Translations under genes and position numbers: made by a program | Shown: positions 42,644 to 50,992 of the stretch, piece after piece | Numbering within the stretch: the stretch's first letter is position 1 | Layout of the letters: every line of letters begins with the position of its first letter | The notes under the pieces: generated by a model | The model's database searches: none | Told to the model about the DNA's origin: nothing | The model's input: the letters and a program-made list of their open reading frames with translations, nothing else | From: Streptomyces sp. NRRL F-5135 | GTDB lineage: Bacteria > Actinomycetota > Actinomycetes > Streptomycetales > Streptomycetaceae | Direction of reading: 5' to 3' | Length of the DNA: 64,000 nt | NCBI RefSeq assembly: GCF_000719775.1 | Contig: NZ_JOHR01000006.1 | Span: 124,001-188,000 of the forward strand

Positions 42644-43825
42644 GTGGTGAGCACACCGAACACGACGACACCCGCCGCTCTCCAGCGGGGTGAGGCGACT
42701 CTGGACGAGATAGCCGAGATCAGGCTGTCGTCGGTCTTCCTTCCGCTGGCGACGCCCGTCAGCGACGCCAAGGTCCTGACCGGACGGCAGAAGCCGATGA
42801 CGGAGGTCGCGTTCCTCTTCGTCGAGATAGGCACGGCCGAGGGCCACCGGGGCATCGGCTTCAGCTACTCCAAGCGCGCCGGCGGCCCCGGGCAGTTCGC
42901 CCATGCCAAGGAGATCGCGCCCACCCTGCTCGGCGAGGACCCGAGCGACATCGCCAAGCTCTGGACGAAGCTGGTGTGGGCGGGCGCCTCCGTCGGCCGC
43001 AGCGGGCTGGCCACCCAGGCCGTGGCGGCCTTCGACGTCGCCCTGTGGGACCTGAAGGCCACCCGGGCCGGCCTGCCCCTGGCCAAACTGCTGGGCGCCC
43101 ACCGCGACTCCGTCCGCTGTTACAACACCTCCGGCGGCTTCCTGCACACGCCCACCGAGCAGGTCCTGGAGAACGCGTCCGCCTCGCTGGCCCAGGGCAT
43201 CGGCGGCATCAAGATCAAGGTGGGCCAGCCGGACGGCAAGGCGGACCTGCGCCGCCTCGCCGCCGTACGGGAGCACGTGGGCGACGACGTGCCGCTCATG
43301 GTGGACGCCAACCAGCAGTGGGACCGGGCCACCGCGCAGCGCACGGGGCGCGCCCTGGAGGAGTTCGGCCTGGTCTGGATCGAGGAGCCCCTGGACGCGT
43401 ACGACGCCAAGGGCCACGCCGCGCTCGCGGCCTCGCTGGACACCCCGGTCGCGACCGGGGAGATGCTGGCGAGCGTGGCCGAGCACTGGGAGCTGCTGCG
43501 CCACGACGCGGCGGACATCATCCAGCCCGACGCGCCGCGCATCGGCGGCATCACCCAGTTCCTCAAGCTCGCCGCCCTGGCCGAGCATCAGCAGGTGCAG
43601 CTCGCACCCCACTTCGCGATGGAGATCCATCTCCATCTGGCCGCCGCCTACCCGTTGGAGCCGTGGGTGGAGCACTTCGACTGGCTGGAGCCGCTGTTCA
43701 ACGAGCGCCTGCGCATCAGCGACGGCCGCATGCACGTCTCCTCCCGGCCGGGGCTCGGGATCACCCTCAGCGAGCAGGCCCGCGCCTGGACGCGGGAGGA
43801 GCAGGCGTTCCGCGCCCGCTCCTGA
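42644..43825 (+). CDS. Galactarate/L-talarate dehydratase (enolase superfamily)
   Basis: This 393-residue mandelate-racemase-group enzyme removes water from galactarate or L-talarate to give 5-dehydro-4-deoxy-D-glucarate. The catalytic KxK is Lys190/Lys192 in GGIKIKVGQPDG, metal ligands lie in LMVDANQQW, IEEPLDAYD and ATGEML, and the general acid/base His323 is in HFAMEIHLHLAAAYP, a signature of the TalrD/GalrD family. The GTG start follows GAGGAG. First gene of a rightward operon that also degrades glucarate. Confidence 0.85.
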   Translation: MVSTPNTTTPAALQRGEATLDEIAEIRLSSVFLPLATPVSDAKVLTGRQKPMTEVAFLFVEIGTAEGHRGIGFSYSKRAGGPGQFAHAKEIAPTLLGEDPSDIAKLWTKLVWAGASVGRSGLATQAVAAFDVALWDLKATRAGLPLAKLLGAHRDSVRCYNTSGGFLHTPTEQVLENASASLAQGIGGIKIKVGQPDGKADLRRLAAVREHVGDDVPLMVDANQQWDRATAQRTGRALEEFGLVWIEEPLDAYDAKGHAALAASLDTPVATGEMLASVAEHWELLRHDAADIIQPDAPRIGGITQFLKLAALAEHQQVQLAPHFAMEIHLHLAAAYPLEPWVEHFDWLEPLFNERLRISDGRMHVSSRPGLGITLSEQARAWTREEQAFRARS

Positions 43826-43890
43826 CCCGCGCACGCCTTCCCCCCGCGTACGCCTTGCCCCGCGCGTGCGTCTTTGCCCCCGCACACCCA

Positions 43891-43919
43891 TTGACCCTTC
43901 TGGGTCACCCCTCTAACCT
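43891..43919 (+). promoter_or_regulatory. Promoter with an overlapping operator palindrome
   Basis: A -35 box TTGACC (43891-43896) and a -10 box TAACCT (43914-43919) are 17 bases apart. TGACCC (43892-43897) and GGGTCA (43902-43907) form perfect arms around TTCT and overlap the -35 box, so a bound repressor would block polymerase. A second inverted repeat, ACATG (43930-43934) and CATGT (43944-43948), lies between the promoter and the next start. Confidence 0.6.
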
Positions 43920-43964
43920 CGGTTCTCATACATGAACGATAAACATGTCAATGGAGATCAGTTC

Positions 43965-44912
43965 ATGACTCTGAGCAAGGCGGCCCAGGACACGGCCCGG
44001 CGGCTGGCCGACGGCATGGCGCGCGGAGTGCTGTCCTTCCCCCTCACCAGCTTCCGGCCGGACGGTGGTCTCGACCTGAACGCCTACCGCGCCTACCTGG
44101 CGGGTCAGCTGGCCACCGAGCCGGGCGCGATCTTCCCCGCGTGCGGCACCGGGGAGTTCACCGCGCTGGACGAGGACGAGTACGGCCAGGTCGTCGCCGC
44201 CGCGGTGGAGGTGGCCGACGGCCGCGTACCGGTGGTCGCGGGCATCGGCTACGGCTGGGCCCAGGCGCTGCGGTTCGCCCGCCGCGCGGAGGAGGCCGGC
44301 GCGGACGCCGCGCTCGTCCTCCCCCACTACCTGCTCAAGGTCCCGCAGGACGGCCTGGTGGAGCAGGTGCGCCGGATCGCCGCGGGCACGCGACTGCCGC
44401 TCATCGCCTACCAGCGCGACCAGGTGGCGTTCTCCGTCGACGGGCTGCGGCGCATCGCGGAGATCCCCACGGTCATCGGCCTCAAGGACGGCCACAGCGA
44501 CCTGGACCGGCTCCAGCGCCTGACCCTCGCCGCTCCGGAGCACCTGCTGTTCTTCAACGGGGCCGCCACCGCCGAGGTGCAGGCACGCGCCTACGCCGCC
44601 GTCGGCGTACCCGCCTATTCCTCGGCCGTGCACGCCTTCGCGCCCGAGATCGCCGATGCGTTCTTCACCGCGACGCGGAACGGCGACGACGCGCGCATGG
44701 ACGCCCTGCTGCGCGGTTTCTACGTGCCGTTCGTCCAGCTGCGCGACCGGGTGCCGGGCTATGCCGTATCGCTGGTCAAGGCCGCCGCGCGGCTGCGCGG
44801 CAGGCCGGTGGGACCGGTGCGCGCACCGCTGGTCGAACCCGGCCCCGAGGACCTCGCCGACCTGGAGAAGCTGCTGGCCGACGGGCTGGAACTGGTGGGC
44901 GCCACAGGCTGA
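43965..44912 (+). CDS. kdgD: 5-dehydro-4-deoxyglucarate dehydratase
   Basis: This 315-residue dihydrodipicolinate-synthase-family aldolase fold has PACGTGEFTALDEDEY near the N-terminus, Tyr in LIAYQRD and the Schiff-base Lys in VIGLKDGHSDL. KdgD dehydrates and decarboxylates 5-dehydro-4-deoxyglucarate to 2,5-dioxopentanoate. The ATG at 43965 has GGAGA at the right distance; an in-frame ATG at 43932 has none. It takes the product of both sugar-acid dehydratases in this operon; the final semialdehyde dehydrogenase is not in the window. Confidence 0.92.
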   Translation: MTLSKAAQDTARRLADGMARGVLSFPLTSFRPDGGLDLNAYRAYLAGQLATEPGAIFPACGTGEFTALDEDEYGQVVAAAVEVADGRVPVVAGIGYGWAQALRFARRAEEAGADAALVLPHYLLKVPQDGLVEQVRRIAAGTRLPLIAYQRDQVAFSVDGLRRIAEIPTVIGLKDGHSDLDRLQRLTLAAPEHLLFFNGAATAEVQARAYAAVGVPAYSSAVHAFAPEIADAFFTATRNGDDARMDALLRGFYVPFVQLRDRVPGYAVSLVKAAARLRGRPVGPVRAPLVEPGPEDLADLEKLLADGLELVGATG

Positions 44913-45074
44913 ACCGCCCCGCCGTACACCTCCGGCCGGGGCCGGACCCCGCGCACCCGCACACCGTCCGGCCCCGAGCCGTACCGGCCCTCACCGACGA
45001 GGGCCGCGGCGCGCACACCCGACAAGGCCGCTGTCCGAGCGCGGTTCACACGCAGTTCAAAGGGGAACTGACAC

Positions 45075-46412
45075 ATGCCTCTCGTCATCGTCGGAATCAG
45101 CGTCCTGATCCTGCTGTTCCTCATGACCAAGCTGAAGCTGAACGGCTTCATCGCCCTCCTCCTGGTGGCCGTCGGAGTCGCGCTGGTCGAGGGAGTCTCC
45201 TACGAGAAGATCCCGGAAGTCCTCGCGGACGGCGTCGGGGGCCAGATCGGCGACACCATGCTCGTCGTCGGCATCGGCGCCATGGTCGGCCGCGTCATGG
45301 GCGACTCCGGCGCCGCCCAGCGAATAGCCGACAAGCTGATCGACAGCTTCGGGGTGGGCCGGGTCCAGGTGGCCATGGTGGTCACGGCCATGCTCATCGG
45401 CGTGACCATGTTCTACGAGGTCGCCTTCGTCATCATCGTCCCGGTGGCGTTCACGATCGTCCGGGTCACGGGCAAGAACCTGCTGTGGGTCGGGCTGCCG
45501 ATGTCGATCGCCCTGTCGACCATGCACAGCTTCCTCCCGCCGCACCCCGGCCCCACCGCGGTCGCCGCCTCCTTCGACGCCTCCGTCGGCCGGACCCTGT
45601 TCTACGGCCTCTTCTTCGCCGTGCCGTTCGGCGCGCTGATCGCCCTGGTGTGGCCGCGCCTGCCGTTCGTCAGGAAGATGAACCCCTCGCTGCCGAAGGG
45701 CCTGGTCTCCGACCGGACGTTCAGCGACGAGGAGATGCCGAGCATGGCCTGGTCGCTGTCGGTGGCCCTGTTCCCGGTCGTGCTGATCGCCGGTTCCGCG
45801 GTGTACGAGATGGCCGTGTCCGAGTCCAACCCGGCGCTGCCGTTCGTCACCTTCATCGGCGCGGGGCCGATCGCCCTGCTGCTGGCCCTGCTGCTGGCGA
45901 TCTGGGCGTTCGGGCCGCGCATCGGCCGGTCGCTGGCGGACGTCAGCGCGTCCTGCACCTCGGCCGCGCAGGCGATGGCCATGATCCTGCTGGTGATCGG
46001 GGCCGGCGGCGCCTTCAAGGGCGTGCTCGTCGAGGCCGGGATCTCCGACTACATCAAGGACCTCACCTCCGGCTGGTCCATCTCCCCGATCCTCCTCGCG
46101 TGGCTCATCGCGGCCATCCTCCGCATCGCCCTCGGCTCCGCGACGGTCGCCGTCGTGACGGCGGCCGGCGTGGTGCAGCCCCTCCTGGACGGCAGCGGAG
46201 TCCACCCCGAGCTGATGGTCCTCGCCGTCTCCTGCGGGTCCATCGCCTTCTCCCACGTCAACGACCCGGGCTTCTGGATGTTCAAGGAGTACTTCAACCT
46301 CTCGGTCCTCGACGCCATCAAGGCGCGCACCACCTACACCACCGCTCTCGCGGTCCTGGGCCTCGGTGGCGTCCTCGCCGTCGAGGCCGCGCTCGAAGCG
46401 CTCAACGTATGA
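45075..46412 (+). CDS. GntP-family sugar-acid transporter
   Basis: This 445-residue membrane permease of the gluconate:proton symporter family has about 12 hydrophobic segments and family landmarks such as [35 protein letters not shown] and [22 protein letters not shown]. It brings in gluconate-like acids; here glucarate or galactarate is the expected substrate given the flanking dehydratases. It lies 162 bases after kdgD in the same direction. Confidence 0.92.
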   Translation: MPLVIVGISVLILLFLMTKLKLNGFIALLLVAVGVALVEGVSYEKIPEVLADGVGGQIGDTMLVVGIGAMVGRVMGDSGAAQRIADKLIDSFGVGRVQVAMVVTAMLIGVTMFYEVAFVIIVPVAFTIVRVTGKNLLWVGLPMSIALSTMHSFLPPHPGPTAVAASFDASVGRTLFYGLFFAVPFGALIALVWPRLPFVRKMNPSLPKGLVSDRTFSDEEMPSMAWSLSVALFPVVLIAGSAVYEMAVSESNPALPFVTFIGAGPIALLLALLLAIWAFGPRIGRSLADVSASCTSAAQAMAMILLVIGAGGAFKGVLVEAGISDYIKDLTSGWSISPILLAWLIAAILRIALGSATVAVVTAAGVVQPLLDGSGVHPELMVLAVSCGSIAFSHVNDPGFWMFKEYFNLSVLDAIKARTTYTTALAVLGLGGVLAVEAALEALNV

Positions 46413-46452
46413 CCGCCCTCCCCACCGACACGGACCAAGGACGTCTCGAGCC

Positions 46453-47781
46453 ATGAGCCAGCCGACCATCACCGCGTTCTCCGTCTATCCGGTCGCCGGC
46501 CGGGACTGCATGGAGCTGAACCTCTCCGGCGCGCACGGCCCCTACTTCACCCGCAATGTGGTCGTCCTGACGGACTCCGAGGGCCGTACGGGCCTGGGTG
46601 AGGTACCGGGCGGGGAGAAGATCACGCAGACCCTGCGCGACGCCGAGCCCCTGGTCGTCGGGGCGAGCGTGGGCGACTACAAGCGCGTCCTGCGCGAGAT
46701 CGGGGGCCGGTTCGCCGACCGCGACACGGGCGGACGCGGCGCGCAGACCTTCGACCTGCGGACCACCGTCCACGCCGTCACCGCGGTCGAGTCGGCGCTG
46801 CTCGACCTGCTGGGCCAGCACCTCGGCGTGCCGGTGGCGGCGCTCCTGGGCGACGGTCAGCAACGCGAGTCCGTCCGGGTGCTGGGGTACCTGTTCTACG
46901 TGGGCGACCCCGGCCGCACCGACCTGGAGTACGCCCGCGAGCCGGAGTCGGACGTGGAGTGGTACCGGATCAGGCACGAGGAGGCGCTCACCCCCGAGGC
47001 GATCGTCCGCCAGGCCGAGGCCACCTACGACCTGTACGGCTTCCGCGACTTCAAGCTCAAGGGCGGTGTCCTGGAGGGCCGTGAGGAGGTGCGGGCGGTG
47101 CGGGCGCTCAAGGAGCGCTTCCCGGAGGCCCGGATCACACTCGACCCGAACGGCGCCTGGTCGCTGCGCGAGGCCGTCGAGCTGTGCCGGCCGCTGGTCG
47201 GCACGCTCGCCTACGCCGAGGACCCGTGCGGGGCGGAGGCGGGCTACTCCGGCCGCGAGATCCTGGCGGAGTTCCGCCGCGCCACCGGCCTGCCCACGGC
47301 GACCAACATGATCGCGACCGACTGGCGGCAGCTGACCCACGCGCTGGCCCTGCAGTCGGTGTCGATCCCGCTGGCGGACCCGCACTTCTGGACCATGCAA
47401 GGCTCGGTACGGGTGGCGCAGTTGTGCGAGGCGATGGGCCTGACCTGGGGATGCCACTCCAACAACCACTTCGACATCTCGCTGGCCATGGTGACCCACT
47501 GCGGGGCCGCCGCCCCCGGGGAGTACAACGCCCTGGACACGCACTGGATCTGGCAGGAGGGCCTGGAACGGCTCACCACCGCCCCGCCGCGGATCGTCGA
47601 CGGCCGGATCGCGGTTCCCGACGCGCCCGGGCTCGGGGTACGGCTCGACATGGACCGGCTCCTGGCGGCGCATGAGCTCTACCGGGAGAAGGCCCTGGGC
47701 GCCCGGGACGACGCGGTGGGGATGCGGTACCTGATCCCCGACTGGACCTTCGACGGCAAACGGCCCTGTCTCGTACGCTGA
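46453..47781 (+). CDS. gudD: Glucarate dehydratase
   Basis: This 442-residue enolase-superfamily enzyme converts D-glucarate to 5-dehydro-4-deoxyglucarate. It has the GudD N-terminus [19 protein letters not shown], KxK in [10 protein letters not shown], metal sites in ITLDPNGAW and [20 protein letters not shown], and the His-Asn segment [15 protein letters not shown]. The C-terminus [16 protein letters not shown] is typical. Last gene of the aldarate operon, followed by a long terminator. Confidence 0.95.
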   Translation: MSQPTITAFSVYPVAGRDCMELNLSGAHGPYFTRNVVVLTDSEGRTGLGEVPGGEKITQTLRDAEPLVVGASVGDYKRVLREIGGRFADRDTGGRGAQTFDLRTTVHAVTAVESALLDLLGQHLGVPVAALLGDGQQRESVRVLGYLFYVGDPGRTDLEYAREPESDVEWYRIRHEEALTPEAIVRQAEATYDLYGFRDFKLKGGVLEGREEVRAVRALKERFPEARITLDPNGAWSLREAVELCRPLVGTLAYAEDPCGAEAGYSGREILAEFRRATGLPTATNMIATDWRQLTHALALQSVSIPLADPHFWTMQGSVRVAQLCEAMGLTWGCHSNNHFDISLAMVTHCGAAAPGEYNALDTHWIWQEGLERLTTAPPRIVDGRIAVPDAPGLGVRLDMDRLLAAHELYREKALGARDDAVGMRYLIPDWTFDGKRPCLVR

Positions 47782-47830
47782 ACCGGCGCCGGAGCCGGGG
47801 GCGGGGCAGGGCCCCGGGCCGGGCGGCGGG

Positions 47831-47900
47831 CGTACGGCGGCCCCGTGTCACACGGCGACGCGCACACGGCGCGCACCGCGGCACACGGGGCCGCCGTACG
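47831..47900. terminator. Long bidirectional terminator hairpin
   Basis: Eighteen-base perfect arms at 47831-47848 (CGTACGGCGGCCCCGTGT) and 47883-47900 enclose a 34-base GC-rich loop. It lies between the convergent gudD and acyltransferase genes. Confidence 0.8.
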
Positions 47901-47901
47901 G

Positions 47902-49149
47902 TCAACCGCCCGCCCGCGCCGTGGACTTCGAACCGCCCGTGAAACGCGGTCCGTCCGCACCACCCCGCGGGCGCCGGACGCTCCAGTGACGCATCGAGGG
48001 CCGTTCCACACCGATGTGCAGCAGCCAGGCGAGCAGCAGCGTCACGGCGAAGCAGCCGGTGATGACGAGGAAAGCCGTCGGTGTGTCCCAGGAGTTCTCG
48101 ACACCGAGCCACTTGCGCACCGACAGGAGCACGATCAGGTGCACCATGTAGAAGGCGAAGGAGATCTCCCCCAGCCACACCATCACCCGGCTGCGCAGCA
48201 GGCGCGACCTGCCGCCCAGATCCGCCAGCGCGCCCGCCGCGACCACCAGGACCACCGGGACGATGGTCACGGCGGACTGCGCGAAGACCTGCGGAAGTCG
48301 CAGGGCCAGCGCGTAGGCGAGCACGAGCAGCGCGGTGGCCGGGAGGAGCCGGATGCCGGGCCACCGGCCCAGGATGACCAGGCGGGCCGCGAGAATGCCC
48401 AGGACGAACTCCATCAGCCGCAGCGGGGGCAGCGTGTAGCTGAACCAGAACTGGTACTCCATGGAGACGTACAGATGGGCGATCGTGGCGACCGCGAACA
48501 TTCCGGCGACCATGCCCGCCGCCCACCACCACAGCCGCCGTGCGTCAATGCGCTGGATCATCGGCAGCAGCAGCGGGAACAGCAGGTAGAACAGCGCTTC
48601 GCACGAGATGGACCAACTGGGCGAGTTGGCGGCGAAGATGACGGCCGGGTCCGGGATCCAGGACTGGACGAGGAACACGCCCGGCAGATCATCGCCGACG
48701 GCGAACGCGCCGCCGGTGAGGAACACCAGCCCTGCCGCGTACGTCACCACGTGCAACGGGTAGATCTTGAAGAACCTGCGCCGCCAGAACGCGGTGACGG
48801 TGTCGGTGGACCGCGCCGACCAGGTCAGCACGAAACCGCTGAGGACGAAGAAGAACGAGACACCGGTGAAGCCGGCGAAGTGGAAGACGGAGTTGTACGC
48901 GTCCCGCACCCCGGCGTCCTCGAACTGGTGCAGCATGTCGATGCCGTGCGGGGTGTGCACGGGCAACATGGTCAGATGGAAGAGGAACACGGCGAACGCC
49001 GCTATGAAGCGCATGCCCGTGAGCGTGGGGAGCGCCTGCCTCTTGGTGGCCGGCGTCGCCGCGGCCGCGCGGCCCGCCGGCGTCGTACCGACCGCGCCCC
49101 GGGCGGCCGTCGCACCCGTGGTGCCCGCCGTGCCCGTCACCTCCGTCAT
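47902..49149 (-). CDS. Membrane acyltransferase (acyltransferase 3 family)
   Basis: This 415-residue multi-pass protein has about ten hydrophobic segments. It shows the family start LTGMRFIAAFAVFLFHLTM with the essential His, FTGVSFFFVLSGFVLTW, FWRRRFFKIYPLHVV and WSISCEALFYLLFPLLLP. These enzymes put acyl groups on sugar hydroxyls of polysaccharides, lipids or antibiotics (macrolide 3-O-acyltransferases belong here). A disordered Ala/Gly/Thr N-terminus precedes it. The start overlaps the HAD stop (ATGA). Because it is coupled to psuG and the phosphatase, acylation of a ribosyl unit is a plausible role. Confidence 0.85.
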   Translation of the reverse strand: MTEVTGTAGTTGATAARGAVGTTPAGRAAAATPATKRQALPTLTGMRFIAAFAVFLFHLTMLPVHTPHGIDMLHQFEDAGVRDAYNSVFHFAGFTGVSFFFVLSGFVLTWSARSTDTVTAFWRRRFFKIYPLHVVTYAAGLVFLTGGAFAVGDDLPGVFLVQSWIPDPAVIFAANSPSWSISCEALFYLLFPLLLPMIQRIDARRLWWWAAGMVAGMFAVATIAHLYVSMEYQFWFSYTLPPLRLMEFVLGILAARLVILGRWPGIRLLPATALLVLAYALALRLPQVFAQSAVTIVPVVLVVAAGALADLGGRSRLLRSRVMVWLGEISFAFYMVHLIVLLSVRKWLGVENSWDTPTAFLVITGCFAVTLLLAWLLHIGVERPSMRHWSVRRPRGGADGPRFTGGSKSTARAGG

Positions 49150-49832
49150 GACACTCTGCCCGCGGACACGGCGGCGACGACGTCGTCGAAGGAGTCGGCC
49201 ACGACGTAGGCGCCGGCCTCGGTCAGTTCCCGGACGCTGCCCACCCCGTAGGAGACCCCCACGGCCGCCATACCGGCGGCCCTCGCCATCTCCACGTCGC
49301 CGGTCGCGTCCCCGACGACCACACATCCGCCGGCCGGCACGCCCAGCTTCCGCGCGACGTGCAGGGCCATGTCCGGGGCGGGCTTGCCCCGCTCGACCGA
49401 GTCATGGCCGGCGACCACGGTGAACCGTGCCTCGATGCCCGTGGCCCCGAGGGTCCGCACGGCCGCCTCGTACGTCTTGGAGGTGGCGATGGCGAGCGGG
49501 TGCCCGGAGTCGGCGAGTTTGGCCAGGCCCTCGGCGACGCCGGGGTAGAGCATGCGCTCCCGCCGCTCCTGAAGGTGCTCGGCGAAACCGCGCCGGTACT
49601 CCGCCATGGCCCGCTCCACCTCGGCGTGATCGGGCGCCCGACCGAGCAGGTGGGCGAAGTTGCGGTCCAGCGGCTTGCCCACGGTGGCGCGCACGGCGGC
49701 CTCGTCCGGGGTGCGGCCCATTCCGGCCAGGACCTTCATGGTGATGGCCACGATGGCGCCGGGGGTGTCGGCGAGCGTTCCGTCGAGGTCGAAGACGACC
49801 CCCTGGTACGGGCCGTGGACGCGGTTCGTCAT
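49146..49832 (-). CDS. HAD-superfamily phosphatase, possible AlnB-like role
   Basis: This 228-residue HAD hydrolase has motif I FDLDGTLAD (Asp15, Asp17), motif II IATSKTYE, motif III in ERGKPAPD and motif IV VVGDATGDVEMA, with a helical cap. It resembles phosphoglycolate phosphatases. One base separates it from psuG and four bases overlap the acyltransferase, so it is part of a tight operon. In alnumycin biosynthesis a HAD phosphatase (AlnB) removes the 5'-phosphate after a PsuG homologue (AlnA) attaches ribose 5-phosphate by a C-C bond; this pair fits that logic. Confidence 0.87.
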   Translation of the reverse strand: MTNRVHGPYQGVVFDLDGTLADTPGAIVAITMKVLAGMGRTPDEAAVRATVGKPLDRNFAHLLGRAPDHAEVERAMAEYRRGFAEHLQERRERMLYPGVAEGLAKLADSGHPLAIATSKTYEAAVRTLGATGIEARFTVVAGHDSVERGKPAPDMALHVARKLGVPAGGCVVVGDATGDVEMARAAGMAAVGVSYGVGSVRELTEAGAYVVADSFDDVVAAVSAGRVS

Positions 49833-49833
49833 C

Positions 49834-50757
49834 TCAGACCTCCTCGTCGCGGACGGCGCTGAACGCGACCGCGAACTCGCCCGCGACCCGGGCGGTGGAC
49901 AGCAGGACGGCGCGGGTCGCGGCGGCGCTGCGGCCCGCGGTGACCTCGGTGAGCGCGCGCATCAGGAACGGGCTGATGGCGTTGCCCCGCACACCGGCCC
50001 GGTCGGCCTCGTCCAGCGCGGCCTGGATGGCCGCCTCGATCTCGGCGCCGTCCAGGGCGTCGCGCTCGTCTATGGGGGCGGTCAGCAGAACCGTGCGGTC
50101 CCCGTTGACCTCCCAGTGCAGCCGAGTGGTGCGGGCCGCGAGACGCAGGTCGTCCACGCGGTTGACCGGCACGTCGGACTCGCGGACGTAGAAGGCGGGA
50201 AGCCGGTCGGTCCCGTAACCGAGGACCGGCACGCCCGCGGTCTCCAGGTATTCGGCGGTCAGCCCGAGGTCGAGGATGGACTTGGCGCCGGCGCACACCA
50301 CGGCGATCCTGGTCCGGGTGAACTGGAGCAGGTCGGCGGAGACGTCGAAGGTCTCCTGGGCGCGCCGGTGCACGCCTCCGATGCCCGCGGTGGAGAAGAC
50401 GGGGATCCCGGCGCGGGCCGCCGGCACCACCGTCCCGGCGACGGTGGTGGCGCCGAGGCCGCCACGCGCCAGCACGGGCCCCAGATCGCGGGCGCTGACC
50501 TTCGGGATGCCCTTGGAGCTCGCGAACCGGTCGACCAGGCCGGCGTCCATGCCGACGACGAAGCGCCCGTCCACGATGCCGATCGTGGCGGGCACCGCAC
50601 CGGCGTCGCGCACGGCCTTCTCGATCTCCAGGCCGAGTTCGGTGTTGGCCGGGTAGGCGGGTCCGTTCACGATGAGCGAGGACTCCAGCGCCACCACGGG
50701 ACGCTGTTCCTGGAGGGCGGCACGTACCTCTTCGCTGATGACGAGAAGCGGGTCCAT
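49834..50757 (-). CDS. psuG: Pseudouridine-5'-phosphate glycosidase family protein (C-ribosylation candidate)
   Basis: This 307-residue PsuG-fold enzyme makes or breaks a C-C bond between ribose 5-phosphate and an aromatic ring. Expected catalytic residues are present: Glu in VALESSLI, Lys in IPKVSARD, His in GIGGVHR, Lys in CAGAKSILDLGLT and Asn in VRGNAISPFLM. The segment that normally reads ISHGMPYP is IVNGPAYP, so a normally conserved His is Asn and the substrate pocket is altered. No PsuK-type kinase is nearby; instead a HAD phosphatase and an acyltransferase follow. This favours a biosynthetic AlnA-like role over uridine salvage, but that is inference. Confidence 0.88.
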   Translation of the reverse strand: MDPLLVISEEVRAALQEQRPVVALESSLIVNGPAYPANTELGLEIEKAVRDAGAVPATIGIVDGRFVVGMDAGLVDRFASSKGIPKVSARDLGPVLARGGLGATTVAGTVVPAARAGIPVFSTAGIGGVHRRAQETFDVSADLLQFTRTRIAVVCAGAKSILDLGLTAEYLETAGVPVLGYGTDRLPAFYVRESDVPVNRVDDLRLAARTTRLHWEVNGDRTVLLTAPIDERDALDGAEIEAAIQAALDEADRAGVRGNAISPFLMRALTEVTAGRSAAATRAVLLSTARVAGEFAVAFSAVRDEEV

Positions 50758-50992
50758 GAACAGGCTGCCTTTCGGGGGAACGTCGGGGAACGCGCACATC
50801 CTGGGCCCGGCTGGCGACCGCCCGCATCACGTCTTTCCGGTATTCCGGCGGAGATCGCGCGGACACGTGATGCCACGCCGTGGCAACCGGTCCACAGTGA
50901 GCCCCCCCGGGGCGTCTCGCGAGAGTCCCGCCCGACCGGCGACGCCTGGCTCGCACGCCCTCGTCGCACACCGATGACTGGAGGATCTCCCG

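Noticed and set aside
49834..50757. Plain pseudouridine salvage gene
   Set aside because: No PsuK-type kinase is adjacent, the neighbour is a phosphatase and the conserved ISHG loop is altered; salvage remains possible but less likely.
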